A stretch of 64,000 nt of DNA, taken from Semisulcospira habei (taxonomy: Eukaryota > Mollusca > Gastropoda > Semisulcospiridae). The stretch spans positions 121,170,417 through 121,234,416 of the forward strand of contig BTPG01000005.1 of assembly GCA_036245525.1 (NCBI GenBank), in the 5' to 3' direction. Positions 20,808 through 31,497 of the stretch are shown one piece after another. The notes below the pieces were generated by a model, which worked only from the letters and a program-made list of their open reading frames with translations, was not told the DNA's origin and did no database searches. The number at the start of each line of letters is the position of its first letter. Within the stretch, counting starts at the first letter, position 1. A program made the position numbers and the translations under genes.

Positions 20808-21270
20808 CAAATTGGTATGTTTAGAAAGGTCTTGCCACAAAGTATCCTTGGGCCAAGTTTGAAGACTGTAGCTTGAATAGTCTCCGAGAAAAAGCTAATG
20901 TTAAAGTTTACCACGGACGACAGCGGACAGACGATGACAGATGGATGACGGACGGACGACCACTGGCCCAAAACATACTCACCTTTGCTTCGCACGTGAG
21001 CCAATACATTATGTCAAAATATAGCTATTTTTGACATATTTCCTGATCCCTTGTGACCTTGACCTTTGTGAGGTCACTCAAATTGGTATGTTTAGAAAGG
21101 TCTTGCCACAAAGTATCCTTGGGCCAAGTTTGAAGAATCTGGCTTGAGTAGTCTCCGAGAAAATGCCAACGTTAAAGTTTACCACAGACGATGGCGGATG
21201 GATGACGGACGGACGACCACTGGTCCAAAACATAGACTCACTTTTGCTTCGCACATGAGCCAAACATGAG
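20808..21270. repeat. Tandem pair of a ~265-bp interspersed repeat (GACGGACGG family)
   Basis: Two copies begin ACTCAAATTGGTATGTTTAG at 20806 and 21075. Each contains a TTTACCAC.GACGA...GACGGACGGACGACC block and ends with a TTTGCTTCGCAC.TGAGCCAA segment. A GTGACCTTGACC spacer lies between them. Repeats of this composition are common in mollusc genomes. Copy 2 ends 12 bases before the splice donor of transporter exon 6. Confidence 0.85.
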
Positions 21271-21281
21271 ACGAGACTTAC

Positions 21282-21426
21282 AAAACAGCAAGAGGCAGGT
21301 TTGTTACGGCACTGAAGAAAAGAATGAAGAGACCTGGGCCCAGAAGACCCACTAATGTCATCAAGCGTCGCACAGACAACACTGTCCACTTGTGGGCAAT
21401 CAGTGAGTCCGCAAAATGACCAGCAA
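21282..21426 (-). CDS. SLC17/ANTR-like transporter, exon 6
   Basis: The acceptor TTTTTGCAG precedes 21426 and the donor GTAAGT begins at 21281. It continues the phase left by exon 5 (one base) and reads AGHFADSLIAHKWTVLSVRRL followed by a hydrophobic helix (LMTLVGLLGPGLFILFF). This matches the loop-plus-helix that follows the preceding exon in SLC17 proteins. It ends in phase 2. The exon was found by phase and homology and is too short to stand out as an open frame. Downstream exons are not found in the window. Confidence 0.88.
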
Positions 21427-21895
21427 CTGCAAAAACAATAAATCAATTTCAATCAAAAACAATTGAAATCCATTTTAACCTCTTCATGCACACAGCCACC
21501 AGTACTGTTCACATGGAAAATCTGCTTACAGCGGCTCTACTTCAGAAGCCTATGTAAATTCAGCACTACAGTAACGCAATCACGAATAATGCGAATGACT
21601 TTCTAGCTCCCAGCTACAACCAAATACTGAAAATGTACCAAGTAGGTAGGAAAAAGCACTGATAAGGGCGAGGGCTGTGCATTACAGACCATTGATCATA
21701 GATATAGTTGGCCCAAGCACACACAAAAGAGAGGAGGGTGGGAGGTAGGGGGTGGCATGTGTATCTAAGGAACTAAGTCAGTGTTACTGGTAGGAAAAAC
21801 ACTTGTTTTCCTGGATTATAAGCAATGGCAGTGACTCCTTTTGGTTTTAGCTAATTACTGAGGCTGATCTGCATTTTCAGCTCCTATCTAGCACA
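21427..21895. other. Transporter intron 5, short unique part
   Basis: No gene is seen. A stretch at about 21660-21745 (GACCATTGATCATAGAT...GGCCCAAGCACA) is a diverged relative of the arm sequence of the foldback element at 53624-55071. Confidence 0.5.
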
Positions 21896-22151
21896 AAATG
21901 TATTTTTCTTTAAAATAAATTTTTTTGAAAAATACTTACCGATGGTATTACTTTTAGGAAAAGGTTCCTTGCTAGTCTAATTTTAGCCCAAAATTGTTGT
22001 GTACGAGTATGGTCATGATGGCATGTGAGGGGCGCCATAGCTACGGCGGTAGCCTCCCTTCCGGTTCAACCACGCATGCGCTCAGCGCTTACCACTTCAG
22101 TCACTTTCTTTGCGGACCAGCGGCAAGCGGGGCAGGTGGGAGGGACCTTCG

Positions 22152-22248
22152 AGTAATACCATCGGTAAGTATTTTTTTAAAAAATTTATTTTAAAGAAAA
22201 ATACATTTGTTTTCTCAAAACACATTACCGATGGTATTACTTTTAGAA
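22152..22248 (-). repeat. ICR of DIRS-B
   Basis: Two inverted cores (AGTAATACCATCGGTAAG and CATTACCGATGGTATTAC) meet over an A/T-rich centre. This sequence equals the joined tips of the element and marks it as DIRS-type. Confidence 0.88.
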
Positions 22249-22859
22249 AGAATCCCGAACAGGAGGCGGGTGCCGCTACAACGCCCCTACCCATGCCATC
22301 GAGGCGGCTAGAGCCGTCAACTCCAAGCAACCTCCCTCTAATTTTAGCAAAGATACCAACGGCGCCTAGGGCGCCGGGAGGGAGTGTTGCGCCGTCCCAA
22401 TGTCCCCCACCACGAAGGTTCTGGCGCTGGGTGGAGGGGTCCCTCAGGTAGAATCTTGCGAGGGAAGACTCCGCTCGCTAAAACAGCCGCCACAAGTCTA
22501 GACAGCACAGTTGCAGTCGAATGCTAGGCTTGCGGCCAAGTTCTGTTCTTGTGTGCCCTGAAATTCATGTTTGCTGTATCAGGGGCGAGTTCCCGGCAGG
22601 GAGGACATCGATGACCGAGGCCAGGAGGAACCGTCTGTGCTGAGATGCCATTCTACCTGGGGAGGGAAGGAGTAGGCGGGCGAGTCCCCTGCATAGCGGC
22701 TTTGTTCCGGCGCAGGTGCCCTCGTAACGCTCGTACCGGGTCCTGTAGCTGGAAACACGGGTGGCGCTTGGATCTGTAATGGTAGTAAGTACTGTGGAAG
22801 CTGCCGATGCAGGAGGACGTTTCTGTAGCAACTCTCGAGCCGATAAGTACGGCGGAACC

Positions 22860-23165
22860 GGACAGCGTGCACTAGTCGGGTCTGTGCCTGCTGCCGGTGT
22901 AGTAGAACGAGCCAGCGACCGAAGTCGTGATGATGAGTGTTCTAACGTCTGGCAAGCACCACTAGTCGGGTCTGTGGTGATTACCAGAGTGTCTTTATGT
23001 TCAGAGAAGCGGGTCTGACTGAAACCTCAGGTCTCGTCTCTGTGACCGTACAGCGCGCACTAGTCGGGTCTGTGTTCGCTGCCGGCCCAGGAGGACGGGC
23101 TCGCGGCCTAAGCTGCGGTGTTGACTGTCCTCTCACCAGGTAATACCCACTAGTCGGGTCTGTGG
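22860..23165 (-). repeat. CACTAGTCGGGTCTGTG repeat array 1 of DIRS-B
   Basis: The 17-mer CACTAGTCGGGTCTGTG begins near 22870, 22963, 23059 and 23150, about every 90-97 bases. The copies alternate between two contexts, one followed by CTGCCGG and one by TTACC-type sequence. A second array of the same motif lies at about 27005-27300. Confidence 0.9.
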
Positions 23166-23189
23166 TTCTTACCGGTGTTTGACCCTGTA

Positions 23190-23740
23190 TCATGCCGGTG
23201 TCAGAAGTCCACGACAATAAAAGCCCCACAGCTGAGTCCATTGCTCTTCCAACCCGGGGGCGCAGACCAGGCCGGGAAGTGACGTTGGGAGTCCCGTCAC
23301 CAGGTAATAGCCACTACGGGTCTCGCTGGTGAAAAAAAAAACGTAACTGTGTAAGCGGTGACCAAGAGAAGCAGTCAAGAGGATCTGGTCTTTGTTACAA
23401 AGGTCGGGTAGGGTAGCAGGTGAACAGAACCGACCGTCCGGGACTGCCACCCGGCGGAACGCACCGAAGGGCGCGCACTTGCTGACCGTGGAGGCTGAGG
23501 TGAGGGCCAAGAAGCAAGTCTTCCTAGACACGTCCTGTAGTCTCGTCGGCTGGATCGGCTCGAAGCGGGTCGAGTAGAGCCAGGTGAGGGCCAGTCCCTC
23601 CGCTCCGGTCAGGCGCCGCCGAAAGCCGGAATTCCAAGTCGACTCCACCCAGGCAAGCGAGAGCTTCCACGAGGTCCCGAAACCGTCGTCTTGGAAGAGG
23701 ACAGCAGGACTCGGTCGCCGCTGACCAAGGCCAGGTCAAT
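23190..23740 (-). pseudogene. DIRS-B tyrosine recombinase remnant
   Basis: Reading minus, LALTWLYSTRFEPI and RKTCFLALTSAST align with the WVLTWLNTDRFEPL and RKTCFLLALVTASR segments of DIRS-A YR. The catalytic Arg position is Thr here. No HxxR or Tyr motif could be found in a usable frame. This is a dead fragment of about 180 codons. Confidence 0.7.
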
Positions 23741-25155
23741 GCGAAGTGGAGGGTAGCACCCCGCCGGGAGAAGGACGCGACGAGCCGAGAACTACTCTCA
23801 GCAGAGGCTAACTCTGAGCTGTGTGCGTTGTCCCCGATGTAGACCGACGGCCCCCGCAGTGTGGTCGGTCGAAACAGTCCTCGACCGCGCTGACCTCTAT
23901 GAAGGTAGACTGCAACGTGCTATGCAGTAACGCACACCTGGAGTAAGCAGCCATGACGATCCCGGGACTGCGCCGTCGGTGTCACAAACGTTGTCTACGT
24001 CCCTCGGATGTAAGCCCCCATCCGGTGCAGCAGATGAACTGCGCCTCTGCGGAAGAGTGGTCCCTGCCAATCCCGTCCGACGGTCTGCGATGACCGTGCG
24101 CCTGTCCAGCAGAGTACCTGGAAGACTGCTACATCCAGCTGTGAAGCAGCGTGAATCGGCTGTGCCACCGTCCTTGTTAGCCTCCTTGTGGGTCTGCACG
24201 GGGGGGAGGGGGGGGGGCAAGGAAGGTCACCACCGCGCAGAGCCCTGCGTGGTCGGCTCTCCAACTCGGTCGGCCGCGAGAAGCGTGCAGGGCGGTATCT
24301 CGAACCCTCAGACGCAGTCTGTAGCCGCAGCGAAGCGTTGGCAGCGGAAGAGAAGTAGGGTCACAAGTTGAAGCCACCAGTGCCTCCCAGCGTCCTGGAG
24401 CGGAGACAGAAGCCGGCGACAAGGACCTGGCACCCGAACGGATGAGGAAGAGACTTGAATGCTTGACTCGATGAGGGGACCTGCTTCGTCCAAGGCCAGA
24501 GGAGACTCCCTCCTCTATCTGCAGGCAGCTGGAGGCGAATCCAAGACCTCCCGTAACTGCGAGCGTAGCGACGTGGAGTAGCTATCATCGCCCAGCCACG
24601 GTGAACGACGTCCTCTGGATCCAAGCGGAATAAGCTGTCTGTCCCGCACGCAGGAGAACGGATGTCAAAATGCTCCGAAGCCCGGGGAACCCGGGCGGCG
24701 GCGATCCAAGGAAGGTGGACCCAGCACTTGGAAGGAACAGCGTAGTATCCGAGGGCCGGTCCCACGAACTCGAACAGCGACGAAGAACTTCAGAGCGCCC
24801 GACTTCCCATTCGTAGCGACCCAAAGGAACTGGGACGGCGTCTCCTGTTCCCCGTATCCCTGGTCTCCGTGAAGTGAGCACTGCTTCCGAAGACAGGCGA
24901 ACTGTAAGATCGTGACCGATTGCCGGGAAAGGGTCCCATCGTGGGGTCGTCTCTCTGCACTGCAACTAGAGCGGGTTTTCGTCTGCACGGTCGGGGCGAT
25001 GGCGTGGCCGAACGTCACTGAGCCGGGATCCTGTCGTGTGAAGTGCAGCGGTCCTGTATCCCTTGCTGAAGCCGCAAACCGTAGAAGTGTCGGTGTAGCC
25101 CGAGACGGGAGATGGCGCCAATGCGAGTATAGCCCGGGTGAGGACGCCCAATTAA
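23741..25155 (-). other. DIRS-B interior, degenerate
   Basis: GC-rich sequence in the place expected for RT-RNase H. I found no YxDD or other RT motif in any frame. Open frames here are short and show no family resemblance, so I call no gene. Confidence 0.5.
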
Positions 25156-25579
25156 TCATAATCATAATAATAACTTAATTAATCAATACTTAATGACCGA
25201 GTCAGAATACCACCCTGTTTTCTCATCTCCATTTTCTCAAGGCTGAAGTAAACGGTTCAGTGGTTCTAGGATTATAGCCTTTTTTAAGGATAAGAGGTGT
25301 TGTGCCCCAGCGGTCTGGCGAACCGCCGCGCCGCTGGGAATGCAACAGTTTAACACCTGCGGCAAAGGGTTAAAACGCCTAGCTGGAAAGAACAGGCTCT
25401 AGTCGCCGTACCACGACAACTAACATACCCAACGTGCACGCTACCGCGCGAGTCATGCTCTCACCTAGACAAGCGTCACTGACCTGCGCCCGAGAAGCCG
25501 AGCAGTGGCTTCTGCATGTCCTATGATTTGTCGCCTGGACCGGGACTGGAAGCGTCATAGGTTCGGTTGCCAAAGTCAG

Positions 25580-26250
25580 CCCGGCAGAATTAATTGGTCT
25601 TAGCCATCCGAAGAAGGGGGTTGCCAGCTATCACTCCGGCTGGCAAGTGCTCAAGATATGGTATCAAGGTCGCCACGGTAAGGGAACCTTAAGAGGGCCC
25701 TCCGCGAAAGCGACTACAAGCTTACTGGACCGGGACGTCTAGGTCACTCCGCTGACTTGGGTCCCCCCGTGTTACTCTAGCCGGCTCTGTCGAACTGTCG
25801 CTTGTCCATTCTGGCCTGCGGACGGACAGTGGAGTGGTCATCTCTTGAGGCCGGGTCCCGTGAGTGTAAGGGTCTCGCCGTCATGTCGATGATCCGCCGA
25901 CTGAGCCCCAGGCCTGGGAGCGAGGTCTGGTCGGAAGCCGACGCCAGGCCGGCAGAAGAATCATTGGTTTTAGGCCTCTAAGCAGAGTTTTGTCAGCTAA
26001 TCCTCCCGCTGACAAGCGCCCAAGAAAGGTGTCTTATGCTTTACTGTCCCGGGACAAGTCACTGACCCTGACTTGGGTCCCACCTCGTTACTCTTGGGCG
26101 TCTCTGTCCGGCGATCTCGTCTCCGCCAGGCGATCTCTGAAAGGCGAAGTGCGCCCTGTGTGGGGCAACAAGCCATTGCTCCCGACTTGGGTCCCACCTT
26201 GTTATCCTTGGTCGCCTCGTGATGGGTGCGCCTAACTCCCCGATCTAACG
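25580..26250 (-). repeat. Imperfect ~385-bp tandem repeat inside DIRS-B
   Basis: A GGCAGAA.AAT.ATTGGT block, a GCTGGCAAG/GCTGACAAG block and a TGACTTGGGTCCC block recur in the same order, starting near 25584 and 25950. A further TGACTTGGGTCCC copy lies near 26185. The array lies in the leader half of the element, comparable in position to the 592-bp repeats of DIRS-A but unrelated in sequence. Confidence 0.7.
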
Positions 26251-26999
26251 AGTGGAAGTCGAATGGTCACGAAGCCTCATCTGTTCGGGGTACTTCGTCT
26301 CAACCTGGTCATAGGAAGACCCCACCAGTGTGCCGGCGCAGACTTGTATGGCGGCGAATAACGAAGAAGCGCTCCGCACGACTCCAAGTCCCAACTGCAC
26401 GCAGCGCGTCTACTACCGCTCCCTGAAGAGAGGAAGTGTGCCGGCAAGTGCGCTCGGCTGTGAGGAACCGGAACCGGACTGTAGAGCTGCGTTCTTGCCG
26501 TAGGAGTGTAACCCGAGCCGTCCTCTGAGGTCGGAACCTGCTACCGGCGAAGGAGTTCTTTCGTCTCTCGTAGAATCTATCGCCGCAGCACTGCCCTTGG
26601 ACCGAAACCCCTTGGGGAGATCCTGCCTGAAGCGCTGACCTCTTGCGTTAAGAGCGACGAGGACGAGGCTCCCTAATTTGTAGGCAGCAACGTATGTGTG
26701 AAACCAGCTAACGGTGTTGAACCTGTTCCCGCGCCGAACTTGCCGCTGAAAACGGCGGAACCGGGAAGCGTCCACAGAGGCGGGTCTGTAGAACTGCCGT
26801 GATGTACTTGTAAGATATCCCGTGTCGACGAAACGTCCGCACCGGAAGTCCCCTAGTCTGTCTGCGGTAGCTACCGGTGTAGGAGAACGGGAACGCGACC
26901 GAAGTCGCGGCGTTGACTGTAGTGTCACCTGCCAGAACCACCAGTCGCCTGTGATACTGTAAGGTATCTCGTGTCGACGAAGTCGACCGGACCGGACAG

Positions 27000-27305
27000 C
27001 GTACACTAGTCGGGTCTGTGTAAGCTGCCGGTGTGGTAGAACTGCTCGCGACCGCTGTCGCAGCATAACTGTTCTAACGTCTGGTAAGCACCACTAGTCG
27101 GGTCTGTGGTGATCACCAGCGTGTTATACTTTCTGAGAAGAGGGTCTGCTTCGAAGCTTAGCTCTTGTATCTGCGACCGTACAGCGTGCACTAGTCGGGT
27201 CTGTGCCTGCTGCCGGTGCAGGAGGACGGGCTCGCGGCCTAAGCTGCGGCGTAGACTGTCCTCACACCAGGTAATACCCACTAGTCGGGTCTGTGGTTCT
27301 TACCG
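27000..27305 (-). repeat. CACTAGTCGGGTCTGTG repeat array 2 of DIRS-B
   Basis: The 17-mer occurs near 27007, 27094, 27190 and 27281 with the same alternating contexts as array 1. The flanking sequence, for example the GGACGGGCTCGCGGCCTAAG block, also matches. A long segment is therefore duplicated about 4.1 kb apart in direct orientation. Confidence 0.9.
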
Positions 27306-28119
27306 GTGTTTGACCCTTCGTCCGTGCTGGTGTCGGCCGATTATGTCGGTAAAGCTCCATAGCTGAGTCCACTCTCTACCAGCCAGGGGCGTCGACCAGA
27401 CATGGCAGCGCAGAAGTACAGGCGAACAGGCAGGCAAACTCAAGTTCGTCAATGGCCACTGGCATCCGCCACATCTGAACAGGTGTATAAGTGCCAACTG
27501 CAAAACAAAGCATAGCATTGAAATGCAAGCGAACGTGCCCCCGCAGGCACGCAAAACGAAGTGTAACGAACGGAGAAGAGTTCACGGCGTATGCTGACGC
27601 ACGGCGCTCTACCCTGTCCCTGAGCGCCGGACGGAAGCAGTGACCGAGATTTTACCTTGCCATAAGCAAAAGAAGAGGCACGAAAAAGGACAGGCACGCA
27701 GTGTAGCCCGGCGCCGTCCCACCAAAATGGCGATGAAGACCGGTCCGTCAGGCCAAGGGCTGCGCCCGGAACGGTGTAGGACGCAGAGACGACAGTCAAC
27801 TGTACTGCGAAGTAGGAACAAACCGCGAGACACAGGCAGCAACCAGGTAGCATCCGAGTCTACGAAGCTAGCCCAGGGCGAAGCCAAAAGGCACCAGCCT
27901 AGGAGGACACAAGCCAACCGGCCAACTAGTGAGTCAAGTTCACAAGGTGTCAGTCTCTGAGAACCCGGCACGCCGAAATCGTAACCACACGAAAGCGTCC
28001 AAGCCCAAAGGCCACAAAACTTCTCTCTCCCTCCTAGGAAATCCTCGAAACACCCGTCTTCCACCGAAGACAAAACGTCTGAACGTAGAGAGCACAAGGC
28101 GTACACAACCTACTGCTGA

Positions 28120-28319
28120 CTAGCAAAGAAAGTGACTGAAGTGGTAAGCGCTGAGCGCATGCGTGGTTGAACCGGAAGGGAGGCTACCGCCGTAGCTATG
28201 GCGCCCCTCACATGCCATTATGACCATACTCGTACACAACAATTTTGGGCTAAAATTAGACTAGCAAGGAACCTTTTCCTAAAAGTAATACCATCGGTAA
28301 TGTGTTTTGAGAAAACAAA
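28120..28319 (-). repeat. Left ITR of DIRS-B
   Basis: It is the inverted match to 21896-22125, including the GCGCATGCGTGG block, the GGGAGGCTACCGCCG hairpin arm, the GTACACAACAATTTTGGGC block and the core TAATACCATCGGTAATG. It ends in GAGAAAACAAA. Confidence 0.88.
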
Positions 28320-28353
28320 CTCCTGTGTGCTATGGAGATATCAGGCTACTTAC

Positions 28354-28558
28354 CTACTCCCACTAGCGAGTTCATGAGGTAAGGCACAGCTGTGAACATG
28401 ATGCTGTTTTGGCTGGCCCCCAGACTGCGTGTGAGGTAGGTGGGCAGCCACTGCATGATGATATAGTTGGACCAGTTCATGGAAAAGTGGGCAATATACA
28501 CCGACCACAGCGGCCAGTGTGACAAAAATTCACTCCAACGCACATTGTTGTTGTTCAC
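28354..28558 (-). CDS. SLC17/ANTR-like transporter, exon 5
   Basis: The acceptor CCCCAAAG precedes 28558 and the donor GTAAGT begins at 28353. It enters in phase 0 and leaves one base. It encodes a VRWSEFLSHWPLWSVYIAHF loop-plus-helix and then WLPTYLTRSLGAS, followed by FTAVPYLMNSLVGV. The WLPTYL segment before a short loop and helix is typical of the second half of SLC17 proteins. Confidence 0.93.
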
Positions 28559-29363
28559 CTTTGGGGAAATAAACACAGTCATGATCAAAAGACGTTATCA
28601 GCTTGACAAAGAAATGCACAACCACCCAACTACAGATCAAGACACACTCAAACAGCCAAGCCAGAACACCAAGACATAATCAGGGTCCGTATAGAAAGCA
28701 GGGATAAAGTTCACAAACTTTTCATAAACGTTTCACAAACCCAAACTGAAACCTGAAGGTTTACACACTTTAATTAGATCACTCTGTATCAGCAGCTCAT
28801 TTGAAGCTTTTGTGCCTAATGCATGAAGAGATACCAAAATAAAAGAACGCTTAGAGAATGGCAGAGCTCGGCAGAAGCGTAAACAACCAATCAGAATGTT
28901 CGGCAGAAAGGCCATGCAGTCACTTTATGATCAGAGCGAAATATAGATCACTTGCAACAAGCGTCAGCATGATCGTTCGCAATGGAATAGTCACACATTG
29001 GGGTAGAAAAAACAGAAGTAAACAAAAGTTTGCCAGCACTTTGTCATTTTTTACAAACTTTCACAGACTTTAAGGAAAAGGACTGAAATCGACAGACTTT
29101 TCAGGGCCCTGAAAAAGCCTTGTCATTTTTTAACAACTTTCCCAAATGTTCACAGACCGTACGGACCCTGATAATGCAAAACAAGAAGGAAAACTGATTT
29201 TTTTTTTAAGAAAAAAGAAAAATCAAAACGCTTTGTTGAAACACAAACAGATTAGGATGGACAACATAGACATGAATAACAGCCAAGCACTCAGTGGCTG
29301 TGAACGACTGCTGCTGGCCCACACATGGGCCAACTGCGGCCCTCATCACAAAGCAACACATAC
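28559..29363. other. Transporter intron 4
   Basis: Unique AT-rich sequence with no gene or repeat that I recognise, apart from short poly-T/A runs near 29195-29225. Confidence 0.5.
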
Positions 29364-29504
29364 CTTGGGTGGATCAACAAACTCCTCTTCCAAATCCAGT
29401 GTGCTGCGTTTCTCGGTGTACATCATGAGCCAGACCCCCAGCCACAACAGTCCCCCCACACCAAACACGTAGAACATCCACTGCCATGGTAGGTGGGGAC
29501 ACAC
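29364..29504 (-). CDS. SLC17/ANTR-like transporter, exon 4
   Basis: 47 codons in phase 0 at both ends. The acceptor TTTCCAG precedes 29504 and the donor GTATGT begins at 29363. It encodes CPHLPWQWMFYVFGVGGLLW, a WxxxFYxFG-type transmembrane segment conserved in SLC17 proteins, then an acidic cytoplasmic loop ending EEEFVDPPK. Confidence 0.93.
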
Positions 29505-29523
29505 CTGGAAATTAACACATGCA

Positions 29524-29735
29524 TTAACCACTTTGACTGCCAAGAACAATTGAACAAGGTCCAACTGCAACAGGCATAGGTCCTCATGCGTCCCTGCCAT
29601 TGCATAGGTCCATGAGGATTGTATGCCTCTTGTTAACACCACTTTGAATCCATGTTCCTGTGGTGGGGGCACTTTGGCATGGAGTTAACAGTGTTTTCAG
29701 AAATACAACCTGTGTCCACTGGCTAATAACCCTTT
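29524..29735. repeat. TTAA-type MITE, family B (degenerate copy)
   Basis: It shares order and wording with 45814-46030 and 63705-63948: a starting TTAAC, a GGTCCTCATG.../...CATGAGGA internal inverted pair, TCCATGTTCCTGTGGTGG, TTTGGCATGGAGTT, and a diverged end near AACCCTTTG. It lies within transporter intron 3. Confidence 0.65.
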
Positions 29736-29843
29736 GAAGCCTTAGGTACTGTTTCCTAAATGCAACAACTGAAGGAAATGAGCCAGAAAGTTGGACTACT
29801 ATATTCTATATTATTATTCATTATTATGCTTGCAAATACCTAC

Positions 29844-29956
29844 CACAGCTGCCACAGTTTGACCGATGGAGCCCATGGCCACCAAGTACCCGAACGCTCT
29901 GGATCGCTCCTCCCCAGGTATGGCATGAGAAAATATGTGGAAAATGGTGGGCAAAC
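29844..29956 (-). CDS. SLC17/ANTR-like transporter, exon 3
   Basis: The acceptor TTTCAG precedes 29956 and the donor GTAGGT begins at 29843. It completes a Gly codon split from exon 2 and reads LPTIFHIFSHAIPGEERSRA then FGYLVAMGSIGQTVAAV. The PxEERSRAxG stretch is a family signature of SLC17/ANTR transporters. It leaves phase 0 into exon 4. Confidence 0.93.
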
Positions 29957-30261
29957 CTGAAATGGTGGGGGGGAAAGTACAATACATAACACAGCTCCCT
30001 CCTCAGAAGTCTCAAGTGACAAATATTGCAACAACATAAAATGCAGAAAGCATACATCAATACTTTTTATGGCTTTGGAGTTTGGTGTGCAAACTCTTGG
30101 TTGCTTGCACACAAATAATGAACTCCCCTTCCATGTCCGCCACAGTGCTTCAAAAGACATTTTTAAATCTGCGCTAAAAACACACCTTTTCCAACTCCAT
30201 TACCCCGCTGATTAATCATTGACTGCTGAGGATTTTGTTGTAGTTTTGCTGTGGTGCCTGG

Positions 30262-30275
30262 AATGTGTGTGTGTA

Positions 30276-30339
<64 letters not shown>

Positions 30340-30345
30340 TGTAAT
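30262..30345 (+). repeat. (GT)n microsatellite
   Basis: About 75 bases of GT, followed by a GTAAGGCGCCTAGAGCTC...TTAGGCGCCATAGAAATC segment (30383-30430) that looks like the 3' end of a dispersed repeat ending in ATTATTATT. Confidence 0.95.
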
Positions 30346-30682
30346 ACTGTGTACAGTTTTTGTAATTGTATTTTTGAAATTTGTAAGGCGCCTAGAGCTC
30401 TACCTGAGGTTAGGCGCCATAGAAATCATCATTATTATTAAATAAACTCAAACAGTTGAAAGCAACCTTCTCTTTGCTTTTGGCATAAAATTGATTTTGA
30501 CAGTCACAGACATGATTTTCATTTCTCAGAACTCAGAACACTTTATTCGGTAGGTCAACGACCCATTCGAATTTGGGTGAGATTACATAACTGAAAAAAC
30601 AAATGACAAGACGAGAAAGGAAACAGACAAAATAAGAACAAAATGCAGTTTCCTCTTGGAATTGGTACTCATAATATAATGA

Positions 30683-30683
<1 letters not shown>

Positions 30684-30721
<38 letters not shown>

Positions 30722-30722
30722 C
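30684..30722 (+). repeat. (CA)n microsatellite
   Basis: About 17 CA dinucleotides. The surrounding sequence (30450-30980) is intron 2 of the transporter gene with no other recognised feature. Confidence 0.95.
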
Positions 30723-31039
30723 GTGCTGCATCTAGGGGTCCACCCCACTATGGGGCAGACTGGACAGATGTTTTGCGGCCATCGGCCCATAGATAATATC
30801 ATATTACACAGATAGTTGTTCATTGCGTAATTTAAGTGCATAGAATATGAACATTGCAACTTTTCTGATAGTCACAGTCCAGGTTTGCAAGCAACATGCT
30901 TATGTCCTCATTCTTAGTGTCATTCAAAAGGCTAGCCAAGTACTTATTCCTTTAATGCTGTGTATTTGTTACAATACAAGAGAAAGTTAGTTAGTTAGTT
31001 ATTTGGGTTTAATGCCGAGCAGGCGACTAAGGCCATCTC

Positions 31040-31497
31040 ACGGCGGGATGGGTAAAAATCTGGTCAGCCATACTAAAAGAAAGGTCTTAAGACAAGATGT
31101 AAATATAGATTGAAAATGGCAGGCTAAAATGTTGCACATGTCTTTAAAAGAAACGTCTACAAACTCTCAAAAAGGGCAAATAAAAAAAATTCATAGTCTA
31201 TGAACGCTCAGATCTTGTTTAAAATATTGCATTCTCTCAAGAAATTGAAGATTTTGTCCGGGGGAACATCCCGGAACAAAACCTTCAAGGAGTCTGCTGT
31301 GAAGTGTTTATATCTTGTGTTAATTAGATCAGCACAATACAGCAAAAAGTGTCGAACAGAAAACTGCTCATCACAGGCAAAAGACCATGGACGCTCATCC
31401 TGTTTAAGTAAGTAAGAGTGCGTAACATACGTGTGCTAAATGTGGAGCCGAGTAAGGACAGTCTCCTCACGGCGGCTGCCTCAGCGGAAAGGTAGAC
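31040..31497 (-). pseudogene. LINE ORF2 C-terminal zinc region, two stops
   Basis: It follows the RNase H in the same frame after a TGA at 31481-31483 and a TAG at 31436-31438. The text HTYVTHSYLLKQDERPWSFA and CDEQFSVRHFLLYC shows the C-terminal C...H...C finger common in I, Jockey and CR1-type LINEs. Confidence 0.75.

Larger units (their letters stand above)
21896..28319 (-). mobile_element. DIRS-B: DIRS element of a second ITR subfamily, minus strand
   Basis: The right ITR is about 21896-22125, the ICR 22152-22248 and the left ITR about 28120-28319, all read on the minus strand. The ITR core is TTACCGATGGTATTACT instead of GGCATTACT. The coding region is severely decayed: only part of a tyrosine recombinase is recognisable. 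Much of the interior consists of GC-rich tandem repeats. The 5' tip lies 34 bases from the donor side of transporter exon 5 (28354), so the element sits at the very start of intron 5. Confidence 0.85.

Noticed and set aside
22860..27305. CRISPR-like array in DIRS-B (regular 17-base repeats)
   Set aside because: Spacers are themselves repeated between the two arrays, the context is an animal retroelement, and there is no cas-like gene.
22565..27853. Possible host genes in the GC-rich interior of DIRS-B
   Set aside because: Short frames on both strands without family resemblance, bounded by DIRS ITRs and built on repeats.
30251..30445. Cys-Val repeat protein over the (GT)n tract
   Set aside because: Pure translation of a microsatellite.
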